This document shows, piece by piece, positions 16,508-25,572 of a stretch of 64,000 nt of DNA. Both the position numbers and the translations under genes were made by a program. The notes under the pieces were generated by a model. The model did not search any database. It was not told the origin of the DNA and saw nothing but the letters and a program-made list of their open reading frames with translations. Origin of the DNA: Microbacterium sp. (lineage in GTDB: Bacteria > Actinomycetota > Actinomycetes > Actinomycetales > Microbacteriaceae); contig JAPSKH010000003.1 in the NCBI GenBank assembly GCA_031177765.1, positions 62,001 through 126,000 on the forward strand, written 5' to 3'. The stretch's first letter is position 1. Every line of letters starts with the position of its first letter.

Positions 16508-17230
16508 TCAGTCCAGGACGACCACGTCGAGGTCGACCGAGTCGCAGGCGCGACGATCGCGCACGCCGACGCGGTCCGGGCGCAGGACATCCCCGGCCGA
16601 GTACCGCGCGTCGGTCGAGACCAGGACGCGGTTCACGCCGTTCACCAGCAGCAGGGGAGCCGCAAGCGCCCGCAGGGGCGGGGTGAGGCGGCGCTCGATC
16701 ATCTCGATGAGGACGTCGAGGCCGGCCACGCCCACGAATGTGCCGTCGACGGTGACCGGCGCGGCGGCCGTCATCGTGTACTCGTCACTGCAGAGGTAGT
16801 CGACGTACGGCCCCGCGACATGCGGCTTGCCGGTCAGCAACGGCACGCGGAACCACTCGAGCTCGCGGTAGTCGATGCCCTGCTTCACGGACTGCGCCGG
16901 GAAGACGAGCTTGCGGCGCTCGGCGCCCTGCCACCAGGCGAGGTGGCTGGAGGCGTCGGTGAGCAGGTCCACCGTGGCGATGAAGCCCGCGCCGTAGATC
17001 CGCTCGCCGGGGTGGTCGAACAGCGCCCGCGCGTGCGGCTCGACCAGGTCGTCGATGCGCGATGCGGTGAGGCCCTCGGGCCCGTGGGCGCGGATCGCCT
17101 CGCCGAGCCGTCCCGCGTGCTCCTCGAGCTGCGGCAGGAGACCACGGAAGTAGGCCGAGACGACGGCGGCGGCCTGCTCGAGCGCCGTCGCGCCCTCGGC
17201 GGTGCGGGGTGGAGCAGACGTCGCGGGCAT
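16508..17230 (-). CDS. Soluble Cache (PDC) sensor-domain protein
   Basis: The 240-residue product consists mainly of one Cache-like domain: GIDYRELEWFRVPLLTGKPHVAGPYVDYL, followed by the strand pair TMTAAAPVTVDGTFVGVAGLDVLIEMIERRL. Cache domains normally sit outside the membrane in chemoreceptors and kinases. Here there is no signal peptide, transmembrane helix or output domain. It lies 73 bases downstream of a FadR-type regulator and is probably cotranscribed with it, opposite a polyamine-type ABC operon. A role as a ligand sensor for that regulator or transporter is inference. A GGGAGA ribosome-binding site precedes ATG 17230. Confidence 0.8.
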   Translation of the reverse strand: MPATSAPPRTAEGATALEQAAAVVSAYFRGLLPQLEEHAGRLGEAIRAHGPEGLTASRIDDLVEPHARALFDHPGERIYGAGFIATVDLLTDASSHLAWWQGAERRKLVFPAQSVKQGIDYRELEWFRVPLLTGKPHVAGPYVDYLCSDEYTMTAAAPVTVDGTFVGVAGLDVLIEMIERRLTPPLRALAAPLLLVNGVNRVLVSTDARYSAGDVLRPDRVGVRDRRACDSVDLDVVVLD

Positions 17231-17303
17231 GTCGTCTCCCAAGGTCAGTGGCTGCGTCGACGGCGACCGTGCCGTGAACGCATCGTACACACGCGCGCGC
17301 CCG

Positions 17304-18083
17304 TCACGAATCGTCGGCGTGCATGCGCAGCGCATCCAGCGCATCGATCGACGCTGTGACGAGCTCTTCGATCGCACTGCTCGCCGACGACTCGTCGCCG
17401 GCATCGACGGCGTCGAGCGTCCGCTCGAGCAGCTCGCGCTGACGTCTCCGCAGCGCCGGATCCACGTCGATCAGGCGCAGCAGGGGCGAGAGCTCCGCCT
17501 GGAGTCGCATCTGGTCGCGTGTCAGACGCGCCGACTGGCTCAGCGCCACCAGCTCGAGGTGCAGGTCGTCCATCGACTGGCGCCAGACGCCCAGCTGGCG
17601 GGAATCGAGCTCCCCGTCCAGCGCGTCGAGCCGGCCGAGGTGGGACCGGATCGTCGCGACCTCGCCGGGAGCCGCGCGCCGTGCGGCCAGGCGCACGCCG
17701 GCTGTGGTGAGGGCGGCGTAGTGGACTCCGAGATCGCGGATGGCCAGTCGCGACGAAGCGAGAAGGGTCTCGTGCGCGAACACGAGCGGATCGGCCGTCT
17801 CGGAGACGAAGCTGCCGCCGTTGCGCCCGCGGCGTGTCGTGACCAGGCCGCGCGCCCGAAGAGCGAGGAGCGCCTCGCGCACCGTTGTGGGCGCCACACC
17901 CATCGTGCGGGCGAGATCGGCCTCGGAGGGGAGGCGATCGCCCGCGCGCAGATGCCCGCCCGTGATCGCCTCGGCCAGGCGCTTCTCGACGAGTTCGGCG
18001 CGCCCAGCGTCCCCGATCGGCATCAGGATCGACCCCTCCAGACGGCGAGGGCGTCGATCTCGGCCCGGCAGCTGGCTGGTCAC
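17304..18083 (-). CDS. GntR family regulator, FadR/FCD subfamily
   Basis: This 259-residue regulator has a winged-helix domain (about residues 28-95: LPSEADLARTMGVAPTTVREALLALRARGLV) and an all-helical FCD ligand domain (MDDLHLELVALS, LRLIDVDPALRRRQRELLERTLDAVDAGD). FCD members bind carboxylates, often with a metal. It is divergent from the potA-D-B-C operon and likely controls it and the downstream Cache gene. The GTG start at 18083 follows GAGAGGATGAGCAC; an internal ATG at 18023 is possible. Confidence 0.87.
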   Translation of the reverse strand: MTSQLPGRDRRPRRLEGSILMPIGDAGRAELVEKRLAEAITGGHLRAGDRLPSEADLARTMGVAPTTVREALLALRARGLVTTRRGRNGGSFVSETADPLVFAHETLLASSRLAIRDLGVHYAALTTAGVRLAARRAAPGEVATIRSHLGRLDALDGELDSRQLGVWRQSMDDLHLELVALSQSARLTRDQMRLQAELSPLLRLIDVDPALRRRQRELLERTLDAVDAGDESSASSAIEELVTASIDALDALRMHADDS

Positions 18084-18143
18084 GTGCTCATCCTCTCACC
18101 CGGCGTTTTCGGCAACCTGAGCGTGACGGCGAAGAAATCCGCT

Positions 18144-18171
18144 TGAAATATAACCTCTGGTTTCATATGTT
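18144..18171 (+). promoter_or_regulatory. pot operon promoter with palindromic operator in the spacer
   Basis: TTGAAA (18144-18149) and TATGTT (18166-18171) are 16 bp apart and form a plausible sigma-70 promoter in an AT-rich island. Between them AACC (18152-18155) TCT GGTT (18159-18162) is a perfect short palindrome. A regulator bound there would block RNA polymerase; the adjacent GntR protein is the natural candidate. Confidence 0.5.
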
Positions 18172-18212
18172 TACTCGTGCCCTCAAGCACAGAGTCGTCC
18201 CGAGGAGTCCGC

Positions 18213-19283
18213 ATGTCGTCCACCGTCGCCGCTGCATCCGTCGCCCCCACCGAGGCGGCCGCCTCCGGCCATGTCTCGCTGACGGGCGTCACCAAGTCGT
18301 TCGGCGACCTCACGGCGGTGCGAGACCTCGAGCTCGACGTCAGCCAGGGGGAGTTCCTGTCGATGCTCGGCCCATCGGGTTCCGGCAAGACGACGGTGCT
18401 GCGGATGATCGCGGGTTTCGAGGACGTCACCAGCGGAACCATCCGCATCGGCGGAGAGGATGTCACACGCATCCCGCCTCATCGGCGCCCCGTCAACACG
18501 GTCTTCCAGGACTACGCGCTCTTCCCCCACCTGACGATCGCGGAGAACGTCGCGTACGGCCTCCGCGTCCGAGGCCAGTCCAAGAGGGAGCGGCAGGCGG
18601 CGGTGGACGCCGCGCTGGCGCAGGTGCGCCTCGATCACGTGGCGTCGCGCCTTCCCCACCAGCTCTCCGGCGGGCAGCGTCAGCGGATCGCACTCGCCCG
18701 GGCCCTCATCCTCCGCCCCCGCGTGCTGCTGCTCGATGAGCCGCTGGGCGCCCTGGACAAGCAGCTTCGCGAGGAGATGCAGATCGAGCTCAAGAGCATC
18801 CAGCGCGAGGTCGGCATCACCTTCATCTTCGTCACGCATGACCAGGAAGAGGCGCTGACCCTGAGCGACCGGGTGGCCGTGTTCAACGACGGGCGCATCG
18901 AGCAGATCGGCAGCGCGCGCGAGGTCTACGAGTACCCCCGAACCGAGTTCGTCGCCCGATTCCTCGGGCTGTCGAACATCATCCCGGCAGAGACGGCACA
19001 GCGCCTCACAGGCACCGCCGCGGCGATCAGCATCCGCCCGGAACGCGTGCGGCTGCTGGCGCCCGATGAGCAGGTCAGCCGCGACGACGTCGTGGTGGAG
19101 GGCCACGTCGCCGAAATCGTCTACACGGGGCCCACCACCCGCGTGATCGTCGACGGGATCGATGGCCTCCGGCTCATCGCCGAGACCCAGAACAGCCATC
19201 ACCCGTCTGCCGATGTCACCGTGCGCCGCGGCGACCGCGTGCGTGTCGCCTGGGCGTCCAGCCACGCCGCCGAGCTGCCGTGA
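18213..19283 (+). CDS. potA: Polyamine-type ABC transporter ATP-binding protein
   Basis: The 356-residue ATPase has Walker A GPSGSGKTT, Q-loop VFQDYALFPHLT, signature LSGGQRQR, Walker B VLLLDEPLGALD and the switch FVTHDQEEALT. A C-terminal TOBE domain (about 290-356) carries ISIRPERVRLL. This is the spermidine/putrescine (PotA) and Fe/2-aminoethylphosphonate subfamily. ATG 18213 follows GAGGAGTCCGC; a start 12 codons earlier lacks one. It heads a four-gene operon; its substrate is inferred from PotD/B/C similarity. Confidence 0.9.
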   Translation: MSSTVAAASVAPTEAAASGHVSLTGVTKSFGDLTAVRDLELDVSQGEFLSMLGPSGSGKTTVLRMIAGFEDVTSGTIRIGGEDVTRIPPHRRPVNTVFQDYALFPHLTIAENVAYGLRVRGQSKRERQAAVDAALAQVRLDHVASRLPHQLSGGQRQRIALARALILRPRVLLLDEPLGALDKQLREEMQIELKSIQREVGITFIFVTHDQEEALTLSDRVAVFNDGRIEQIGSAREVYEYPRTEFVARFLGLSNIIPAETAQRLTGTAAAISIRPERVRLLAPDEQVSRDDVVVEGHVAEIVYTGPTTRVIVDGIDGLRLIAETQNSHHPSADVTVRRGDRVRVAWASSHAAELP

Positions 19284-19333
19284 CCACCAGTCGCAGTACC
19301 CATCCACCGAGAAGCGAAAGCAAGGAGCAGAAC

Positions 19334-20521
19334 ATGAGAAGCAGGCTCATCACCGGTGCCGCCGCCGTAGCGGTCGCCGCACTGGCCCTGACCGGCTGCA
19401 GCACGGCCGCCGAAGAAGAGGCCGCCGGCGGTGCGGGCGGACTGTCGATCGACGTGCCCGACGTGCCCATGCAGGAGGAGCTGGGCGAGTACGAGGGCGA
19501 GGTCGACATCATCGCGTGGAGCGGCTTCGTCGAGCCGGCCTGGTCGGACGCGTTCACCGCGGAGACCGGCTGCGTCGTCAACCGTCGTGTCGCCGGCACC
19601 AGTGACGAGATGGTGCAGCTCATGCGCACCGGCGACTACGACCTCGTGTCGGCATCGGGCGACGCGAGCCTGCGCCTGATCGCCGGCGGCGACGTCGCGC
19701 CGATCAATCTCGACCTCATCCCGAACTTCGGCGACGACATCGTCCCGGGCATGAAGGGACAGCTGTACGACACGATCAACGGCAAGTCGTACGGTGTGCC
19801 GATCGGCCGCGGCGCGAACATCCTGCAGTACAACAGCGAGGTCGTCACGGAGGAGCCCACGAGCTGGTCCGTGGCCTGGGAGGAGGACAGCCCCTACGCC
19901 GGCAAGATCATCGCGTACGACGCCCCCATCTACATCGCCGACGCCGCGGTGTACCTCATGGCGCACGAGCCGGAGCTCGGCATCGAGAACCCGTACGCGC
20001 TGGACAAGGAGCAGCTGGCCGCCGCCGTGGACCTGCTGAAGAAGCAGAACGGCATCGTGTCGGAGTACTGGGCGGACCCCGCGGCGCAGATCACGTCGTT
20101 CGTGGGCGGCAACACCGTCCTCGGGACGTCCTGGGAGGTCCTGCGCAAGCTCACCGAGGACGACAAGTTCAAGAGCGTGCTGCCCGAAGAGGGATCGACC
20201 GGATGGTCGGACGCCTGGATGCTGTCGTCGCAGTCCGACAGCCCCAACTGCGCGTACGCATGGATGGACTACACCAGTTCGCCCGAGGTCAACGGCGCGA
20301 TCGCGATGAACTTCGGCATGGCGCCCGCGAACGCGGCGTTCTGCGAGCTGAACGACGAGGCGAAGGCGCACTGCGACTACTACAACGCCACCGACGAGGA
20401 GTACTTCGAGAAGGTCTGGTTCTGGACCACCCCGATCGAGCAGTGCATCGACGGGCGCACGGACGTCCAGTGCACGAACTTCCAGGAGTGGACCGACGCC
20501 TGGCTGACCGTCAAGGGCTGA
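19334..20521 (+). CDS. potD: Spermidine/putrescine-type substrate-binding lipoprotein
   Basis: The 395-residue protein has a lipoprotein signal (MRSRLITGAAAVAVAALALT, lipobox LTGC) and a type II periplasmic-binding fold with IIAWSGFVEPAWSDAFTAETGC and SGDASLRLIAGGDVAPINLDLIPNF. It supplies ligand to the PotB/PotC permeases. Four or more cysteines in the C-terminal half (SPNCAYAW, AAFCEL, KAHCDYYN, IEQCIDG, DVQCTNF) suggest disulfides outside the cell, which is unusual for PotD. Start ATG 19334 follows AAGGAGCAGAAC. Confidence 0.88.
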   Translation: MRSRLITGAAAVAVAALALTGCSTAAEEEAAGGAGGLSIDVPDVPMQEELGEYEGEVDIIAWSGFVEPAWSDAFTAETGCVVNRRVAGTSDEMVQLMRTGDYDLVSASGDASLRLIAGGDVAPINLDLIPNFGDDIVPGMKGQLYDTINGKSYGVPIGRGANILQYNSEVVTEEPTSWSVAWEEDSPYAGKIIAYDAPIYIADAAVYLMAHEPELGIENPYALDKEQLAAAVDLLKKQNGIVSEYWADPAAQITSFVGGNTVLGTSWEVLRKLTEDDKFKSVLPEEGSTGWSDAWMLSSQSDSPNCAYAWMDYTSSPEVNGAIAMNFGMAPANAAFCELNDEAKAHCDYYNATDEEYFEKVWFWTTPIEQCIDGRTDVQCTNFQEWTDAWLTVKG

Positions 20522-20528
20522 TGAGCCG

Positions 20529-20628
20529 GGGTGGGCGGCGCCCGACGCCGCCCGCCCGACCGGTGGGCGGTGCCCCCCAGCGCCGCCCGCCTTCCCCGGG
20601 TGGGCGGCGACCCCAGCGCCGCCCACCC
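20529..20628 (+). repeat. Three tandem stem-loops between potD and potB
   Basis: Three imperfect copies of a hairpin follow one another. Hairpin 1 pairs 20529-20540 with 20546-20557 (12 bp, one G-U), hairpin 2 pairs 20562-20572 with 20581-20591 (11 bp, two G-U), and hairpin 3 pairs 20598-20609 with 20617-20628 (12 bp, perfect). Each left arm carries GGTGGGCGG. Their position just after the binding-protein gene suits mRNA stabilisation or partial termination that lowers permease expression relative to PotD. Confidence 0.8.
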
Positions 20629-20672
20629 ACCTCCGGCCGGTCGTCGGCCGATCCGCATCGAAGGGAACGCAC

Positions 20673-21500
20673 ATGAAGCGTCGATCGCACGTCGCAGGAC
20701 TGCTCGCGCTGCCGATGCTCTGGCTCGTGGGCATCTACATCTTCTCGCTGGCCATGCTGCTGGTCACGGCGTTCTGGACGACCGACCCCTTCACCTCGAA
20801 GGTGAAGCCGGGATTCACGATGCGCAACTTCGAGCAGCTGGTCGCGAACCCCGCCTACCTGTCCACCGCAGTGCGCACGCTGCTGATCGCGCTCGCGGTG
20901 ACGGCGCTCAGCATCCTCATCTCCATTCCGCTCGGGCTGTTCATGGCGAAGATCGCGAAGCCGTGGCTGCGTGCTGTGCTCGCCGTGGCGATCACCCTCC
21001 CGCTCTGGGCCGGCTACCTCGTGAAGATCCTCGCGATGCGCGTGACCTTCACCGAAGGAGGCTTCTTCAACGGGATGCTCGCACCCCTCGGGATCTCCGG
21101 TCCCGGGTTCGGCGTGACGACGGTGATCCTCACGCTCACGTACCTCTGGCTGCCCTATATGGCCGTGCCGGTGTACACCGCGATCCGTCAGCTGCCGGCG
21201 AATCTCTTCGACGCCGCATCCGACCTCGGCGCGGGGGCGTGGCGCACCATCCGGACCGTCGTGCTCCCGCTCATCAAGCCGGCCATCATCGCCGGCTCCA
21301 TCTTCACCTTCTCCCTGAGCCTCGGCGACTACATCGCCGCCAAGTTCGTCGGCGGGTCCACGCAGATGATCGGCAGCATCATCGCCTCCAACATCAATCT
21401 CAACCCGCCGATCGCGGCCGCGTTCTCGGTCGTGCCCATCGCGTTCGTCGTCATCTATCTGCTCAGCGTGCAGCGCACCGGCGCGCTCGAGCGGATGTAG
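20673..21500 (+). CDS. potB: Polyamine-type ABC transporter permease, PotB subfamily
   Basis: The 275-residue membrane protein has about six hydrophobic helices and the permease signature DAASDLGAGAWRTIRTVVLPLIKPAI, where PotA docks. A first helix near residues 8-35 (GLLALPMLWLVGIYIFSLAML) and an extracellular loop follow. It pairs with PotC to form the transmembrane channel. ATG 20673 is preceded by GAAGGGAACGCAC. It follows potD after 151 bases that contain the three hairpins. Confidence 0.9.
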   Translation: MKRRSHVAGLLALPMLWLVGIYIFSLAMLLVTAFWTTDPFTSKVKPGFTMRNFEQLVANPAYLSTAVRTLLIALAVTALSILISIPLGLFMAKIAKPWLRAVLAVAITLPLWAGYLVKILAMRVTFTEGGFFNGMLAPLGISGPGFGVTTVILTLTYLWLPYMAVPVYTAIRQLPANLFDAASDLGAGAWRTIRTVVLPLIKPAIIAGSIFTFSLSLGDYIAAKFVGGSTQMIGSIIASNINLNPPIAAAFSVVPIAFVVIYLLSVQRTGALERM

Positions 21501-21509
21501 GAGGTCCTC

Positions 21510-22322
21510 ATGCTTCGACTCTCGCGCGGCGCGAAGGTCATCCTCGGCCTCCTCGTGGCCATCGTGCTCGTCTTCATGTACGTCCCGCTGCTGCTGGTGG
21601 TGCTCAACTCGTTCAACGAGGCGCGCATCGCCAGCTGGCCCATCCGCGGCTTCTCACTGGAGTGGTGGGGCAAGGCCTTCGTCAGCGAGCCGATCCGGCT
21701 GGCGCTGCTCAACTCCGTCCTCGTCGGACTCGGCGCCACGGCGGTCGCGCTGATCCTCGGGACGCTCGTGGCGTTCGCGCTGCAGCGGTACGCCTTCTTC
21801 GGCAAGCAGCCGGTGAACCTGCTCGTGGTCCTGCCGATCGCGCTGCCCGGCGTCGTCACCGGCGTGGCGCTGAACAACACGTACAACCAGCTGCTCGAGC
21901 CGGTCGGCATCCAGGTGGGGTACTTCGGCATGATCATCGCGCACGCCACCTTCTGCATCGTGATGGTGTTCAACAACGTGTTCGCGCGCCTGCGGCGCAT
22001 GAGCCCGAACGTCGAGGAGGCGTCGCGAGACCTCGGTGCGACACCGTGGCAGACGTTCTCGCTCATCACGTTCCCGCAGTTCCGGTCGGCGTTCATCGCC
22101 GGCGGCATCCTGGCGTTCGCGCTGTCGTTCGACGAGGTGGTGGTGACCATCTTCACCGCCCCACCCGGCGTCGACACGCTGCCTCTGTGGATGATGAACC
22201 AGATGGCGCGGCCCAACGAGGCCAGCATGGTCAACGTCGTCGCCACCGTGGTGATCCTCTTCTCGCTGCTGCCCGTCTGGGCGTCGCAGCGGCTCGGCCG
22301 CGAGATCGGCGACCGCAGGTAG
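21510..22322 (+). CDS. potC: Polyamine-type ABC transporter permease, PotC subfamily
   Basis: The 270-residue permease has about six membrane helices and the coupling motif EEASRDLGATPWQTFSLITFPQFRSAF. It starts nine bases after potB with a strong TAGGAGG ribosome-binding site, so the two permeases are translationally linked. The conserved PotC features FNEARIASWPIRGFSLEWW and FALSFDEVVVTIFTAPPG are visible. It ends 11 bases before the convergent serine hydrolase gene. Confidence 0.9.
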   Translation: MLRLSRGAKVILGLLVAIVLVFMYVPLLLVVLNSFNEARIASWPIRGFSLEWWGKAFVSEPIRLALLNSVLVGLGATAVALILGTLVAFALQRYAFFGKQPVNLLVVLPIALPGVVTGVALNNTYNQLLEPVGIQVGYFGMIIAHATFCIVMVFNNVFARLRRMSPNVEEASRDLGATPWQTFSLITFPQFRSAFIAGGILAFALSFDEVVVTIFTAPPGVDTLPLWMMNQMARPNEASMVNVVATVVILFSLLPVWASQRLGREIGDRR

Positions 22323-22333
22323 GGGAGCAGATG

Positions 22334-23350
22334 TCACGCGCGGTCGAGCTCGTCGGCGAGGGCGCGTGCCGCGACCGAGACGACCGGCCACGCGCCCTCC
22401 GAGCTGTTGCCCAGGGCGGTCGCCGTCGTGGCGGTCGCGGGCACGTGGCGCGACCACATCGATACACCGGCATCCTGACCCTGAACGGACACCGCTCGCC
22501 CTGACGGGTGCACCCAGAAGCCCAGGCCGTATCGGGACGAGCCCCCGGTGTCGTGGAGGGGACGGGTCATCGTGTCGACGCTGTCGCGCGAGACGATCGC
22601 TCCGTCGAACAGCGCCCGCCAGAAGCGGTGCAGATCGCGGGCGGTCGTGAAGGCACCACCGTCGCCGTTGCCGATCACCGGCAGATGCAGGGTGTTCACG
22701 CGATCGCCTTCCGCGTGCAGATAGCCGCGTGCAACGGTGCCGGGCAGGTCGTCCATCCGGAGGAAGTCGGTCTCCTCCAGCCCGGCCCGTGCGAACACCA
22801 GCCGTCGGACGACGTCTTGGTACGCCTCGCCGGTCGACCGCTCGAGCACGAGCGCCAGCACCACGTATCCGCCGTTGCAGTAGGAGAAGCGCTCGCCGGG
22901 CGGGAACTTCTGCGCGCGACCGTCCAGCACCGGCAGGAACGCCTCGGCGGTGGTCAGCGTGTGCACCGGGGCGGCCAGCGCGTACTCGGCGGGATCCCAC
23001 TCGTCGTCCTCCTCCAGATAGTCGCCGATCCCGGACGTGTGGCCGAGGAGGTGCTCGATCGTGACGGCGTCGTCGATGAGCGGCAGGTCGGCGCCGAGCA
23101 CATCCCGGACCGGAAGATCCAGGCGGAGGGTCCCGTCCTCGACGAGCCGCATGACAGCCAGCGCCGTGAAGGCCTTGCTTCCGCTCGCCATGGCGAACCG
23201 CATGGTGGTCGCGTTGGGAACCGCGAACGCCCGGTGCGCGAAGCCGTAGGCCGCCTCGAAGACGCGCTGATCCGCGACGTCCACGGTGAGAACTCCGGTG
23301 AACCGCCCGTCGGCGGCAGCCTCGTCCACGAGGGACCGGTCGAGTCTCAT
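22334..23350 (-). CDS. Serine hydrolase, class C beta-lactamase family
   Basis: The 338-residue protein has the beta-lactamase/DD-peptidase SxxK motif as SGSK (Ser56, Lys59) and a YxN as FSYCNGGY. HLLGHTSGIGDYL is characteristic of the family. No signal peptide is visible, so it is probably a cytosolic esterase or peptidase rather than a true beta-lactamase. A TAGCGT hexamer (23396-23391 on the minus strand) and a GGAGA ribosome-binding site precede ATG 23350. Confidence 0.85.
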   Translation of the reverse strand: MRLDRSLVDEAAADGRFTGVLTVDVADQRVFEAAYGFAHRAFAVPNATTMRFAMASGSKAFTALAVMRLVEDGTLRLDLPVRDVLGADLPLIDDAVTIEHLLGHTSGIGDYLEEDDEWDPAEYALAAPVHTLTTAEAFLPVLDGRAQKFPPGERFSYCNGGYVVLALVLERSTGEAYQDVVRRLVFARAGLEETDFLRMDDLPGTVARGYLHAEGDRVNTLHLPVIGNGDGGAFTTARDLHRFWRALFDGAIVSRDSVDTMTRPLHDTGGSSRYGLGFWVHPSGRAVSVQGQDAGVSMWSRHVPATATTATALGNSSEGAWPVVSVAARALADELDRA

Positions 23351-23405
23351 GGTGTTCTCCGTTCAGCGGGCGCGGCTCGCGGTCCGGTCCACGCTACGGG
23401 GAGAT

Positions 23406-23750
23406 TCACGACGACGGGTGGGCGGTCTTCACGACGGTCAGAAGGAGCGCCGCATCCTCGAGGGCGTCGACGCTCTGGCGCTGCAGGGGGACGGAGGTGT
23501 GATCGCCGGACGACCCCTCCCACACGATGTCGCCGGCGTTGACCCGCACGCGGCCGGCGAGGACCTGCAGGGTCGCTTCACCGGGACTCTCGTGCTCGCT
23601 CATGCGCTCGCCGGCCCGCAGGGCGATCACGGTCTGGCGCAGGATGTGCTCGTGGTCGCCCTGGATGGTCCGGGCCGCGCGTCCGCTCGACGCAGCCCGA
23701 GCGGTGCTCATCAGCTCCGCGACCAGATCGGTGAGGTTGTCGTCGTCCAT
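23406..23750 (-). CDS. Cupin-domain protein
   Basis: The 114-residue protein carries a single small beta-barrel. The pattern LRAGERMSEHESPGEATLQVLAGRVRVN with a late GDHTSVPLQRQSVDALEDAALLLTVV is typical of a cupin_2 fold; the metal-binding histidines are partly replaced. An N-terminal helix (LTDLVAELMSTAR) precedes it. Function is unknown. ATG 23750 is preferred over a longer frame because of the domain start and an AGGGGC ribosome-binding site. Confidence 0.75.
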   Translation of the reverse strand: MDDDNLTDLVAELMSTARAASSGRAARTIQGDHEHILRQTVIALRAGERMSEHESPGEATLQVLAGRVRVNAGDIVWEGSSGDHTSVPLQRQSVDALEDAALLLTVVKTAHPSS

Positions 23751-23841
23751 CGGCGCCCCTTCGTCGTCGCGTCCCCGTGGCACCAGCGTCACCTGTGCGC
23801 TCGGCCGATGCAAGCCCCATGCCGCGTCCGTTCATGCGACG

Positions 23842-23853
23842 TAGCGTGGAAGC
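23842..23853 (+). promoter_or_regulatory. -10 hexamer of the DUF488 gene, leaderless spacing
   Basis: TAGCGT at 23842-23847 lies six bases before GTG 23854. No ribosome-binding site is present. Confidence 0.6.
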
Positions 23854-24396
23854 GTGGATGCGTCGCCCTTCTTCACGGTCGGTCACTCCACCCGCACCGT
23901 CGAGCAGTTCATCCGGCTGCTGCGCGCGGGGGACGTGGGCACCGTCGCGGACATCCGTCGCCTCCCCGGATCCCGCACGCACCCGCAGTTCCAGCGAGAC
24001 GCGCTGGCGGAGACACTGGCTGAGGCCGGCATCCGGTACACGCACGTCCCTGAACTGGGCGGGCGCCGCGCGCGGCAGCCGGACGTGCCCGATGACCTCA
24101 ACGCGTTCTGGCGCAATCGCAGCTTCCACAACTATGCCGACTACGCCCTGGGCGAGGAGTTCCGCTCGGGGCTGCGTGCCCTCCTGGCGCTCGGAGCGGA
24201 CCGGCCGCCGGCCGTCATGTGCTCGGAGGCGGTGTGGTGGCGGTGTCACCGGCGCATCGTCGCCGACCATCTGCTCGCCGGCGGCGCGGAGGTGTTCCAT
24301 CTGATGGGGGAGGGTCGCGCCGAGCCGGCGCGCATGACGGAGGCGGCGCGTCGGTCGGAGGAGGGGATGCTGGTCTACCCCGCGAGCGGGGGTTGA
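23854..24396 (+). CDS. DUF488 family protein
   Basis: The 180-residue protein matches DUF488: FFTVGHSTRTVEQFIRLLRAGDVGTVADIRRLPGSRTHPQF at the start and AVMCSEAVWWRCHRRIVADHLL near residues 120-145, with the conserved Cys and His residues. The biochemical role of the family is not established. It is encoded alone, from a leaderless promoter, with gnd 95 bases downstream behind two hairpins. Confidence 0.85.
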   Translation: MDASPFFTVGHSTRTVEQFIRLLRAGDVGTVADIRRLPGSRTHPQFQRDALAETLAEAGIRYTHVPELGGRRARQPDVPDDLNAFWRNRSFHNYADYALGEEFRSGLRALLALGADRPPAVMCSEAVWWRCHRRIVADHLLAGGAEVFHLMGEGRAEPARMTEAARRSEEGMLVYPASGG

Positions 24397-24431
24397 CATG
24401 CCGGCGCTCCGGCTTGGAGTGTCGGGAGGTG

Positions 24432-24475
24432 CGGTCGCGTCGGACGCGACCGGGAGACGGCCGGTGGAACGGCCG
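24432..24475 (+). other. Two consecutive hairpins upstream of gnd
   Basis: CGGTCGCGT (24432-24440) pairs with ACGCGACCG (24444-24452), a perfect 9-bp stem with a 3-base loop. CGGCCG (24458-24463) pairs with CGGCCG (24470-24475). They end just before the gnd ribosome-binding site. They could terminate the DUF488 transcript or form a leader structure for gnd. Confidence 0.45.
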
Positions 24476-24491
24476 GAGAAGGAGGTTCGCG

Positions 24492-25568
<1,077 letters not shown>

Positions 25569-25572
25569 CGGC

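Noticed and set aside
22334..23350. True secreted beta-lactamase
   Set aside because: SxxK and YxN are present but no signal peptide is visible, and the family is mostly esterases and peptidases.
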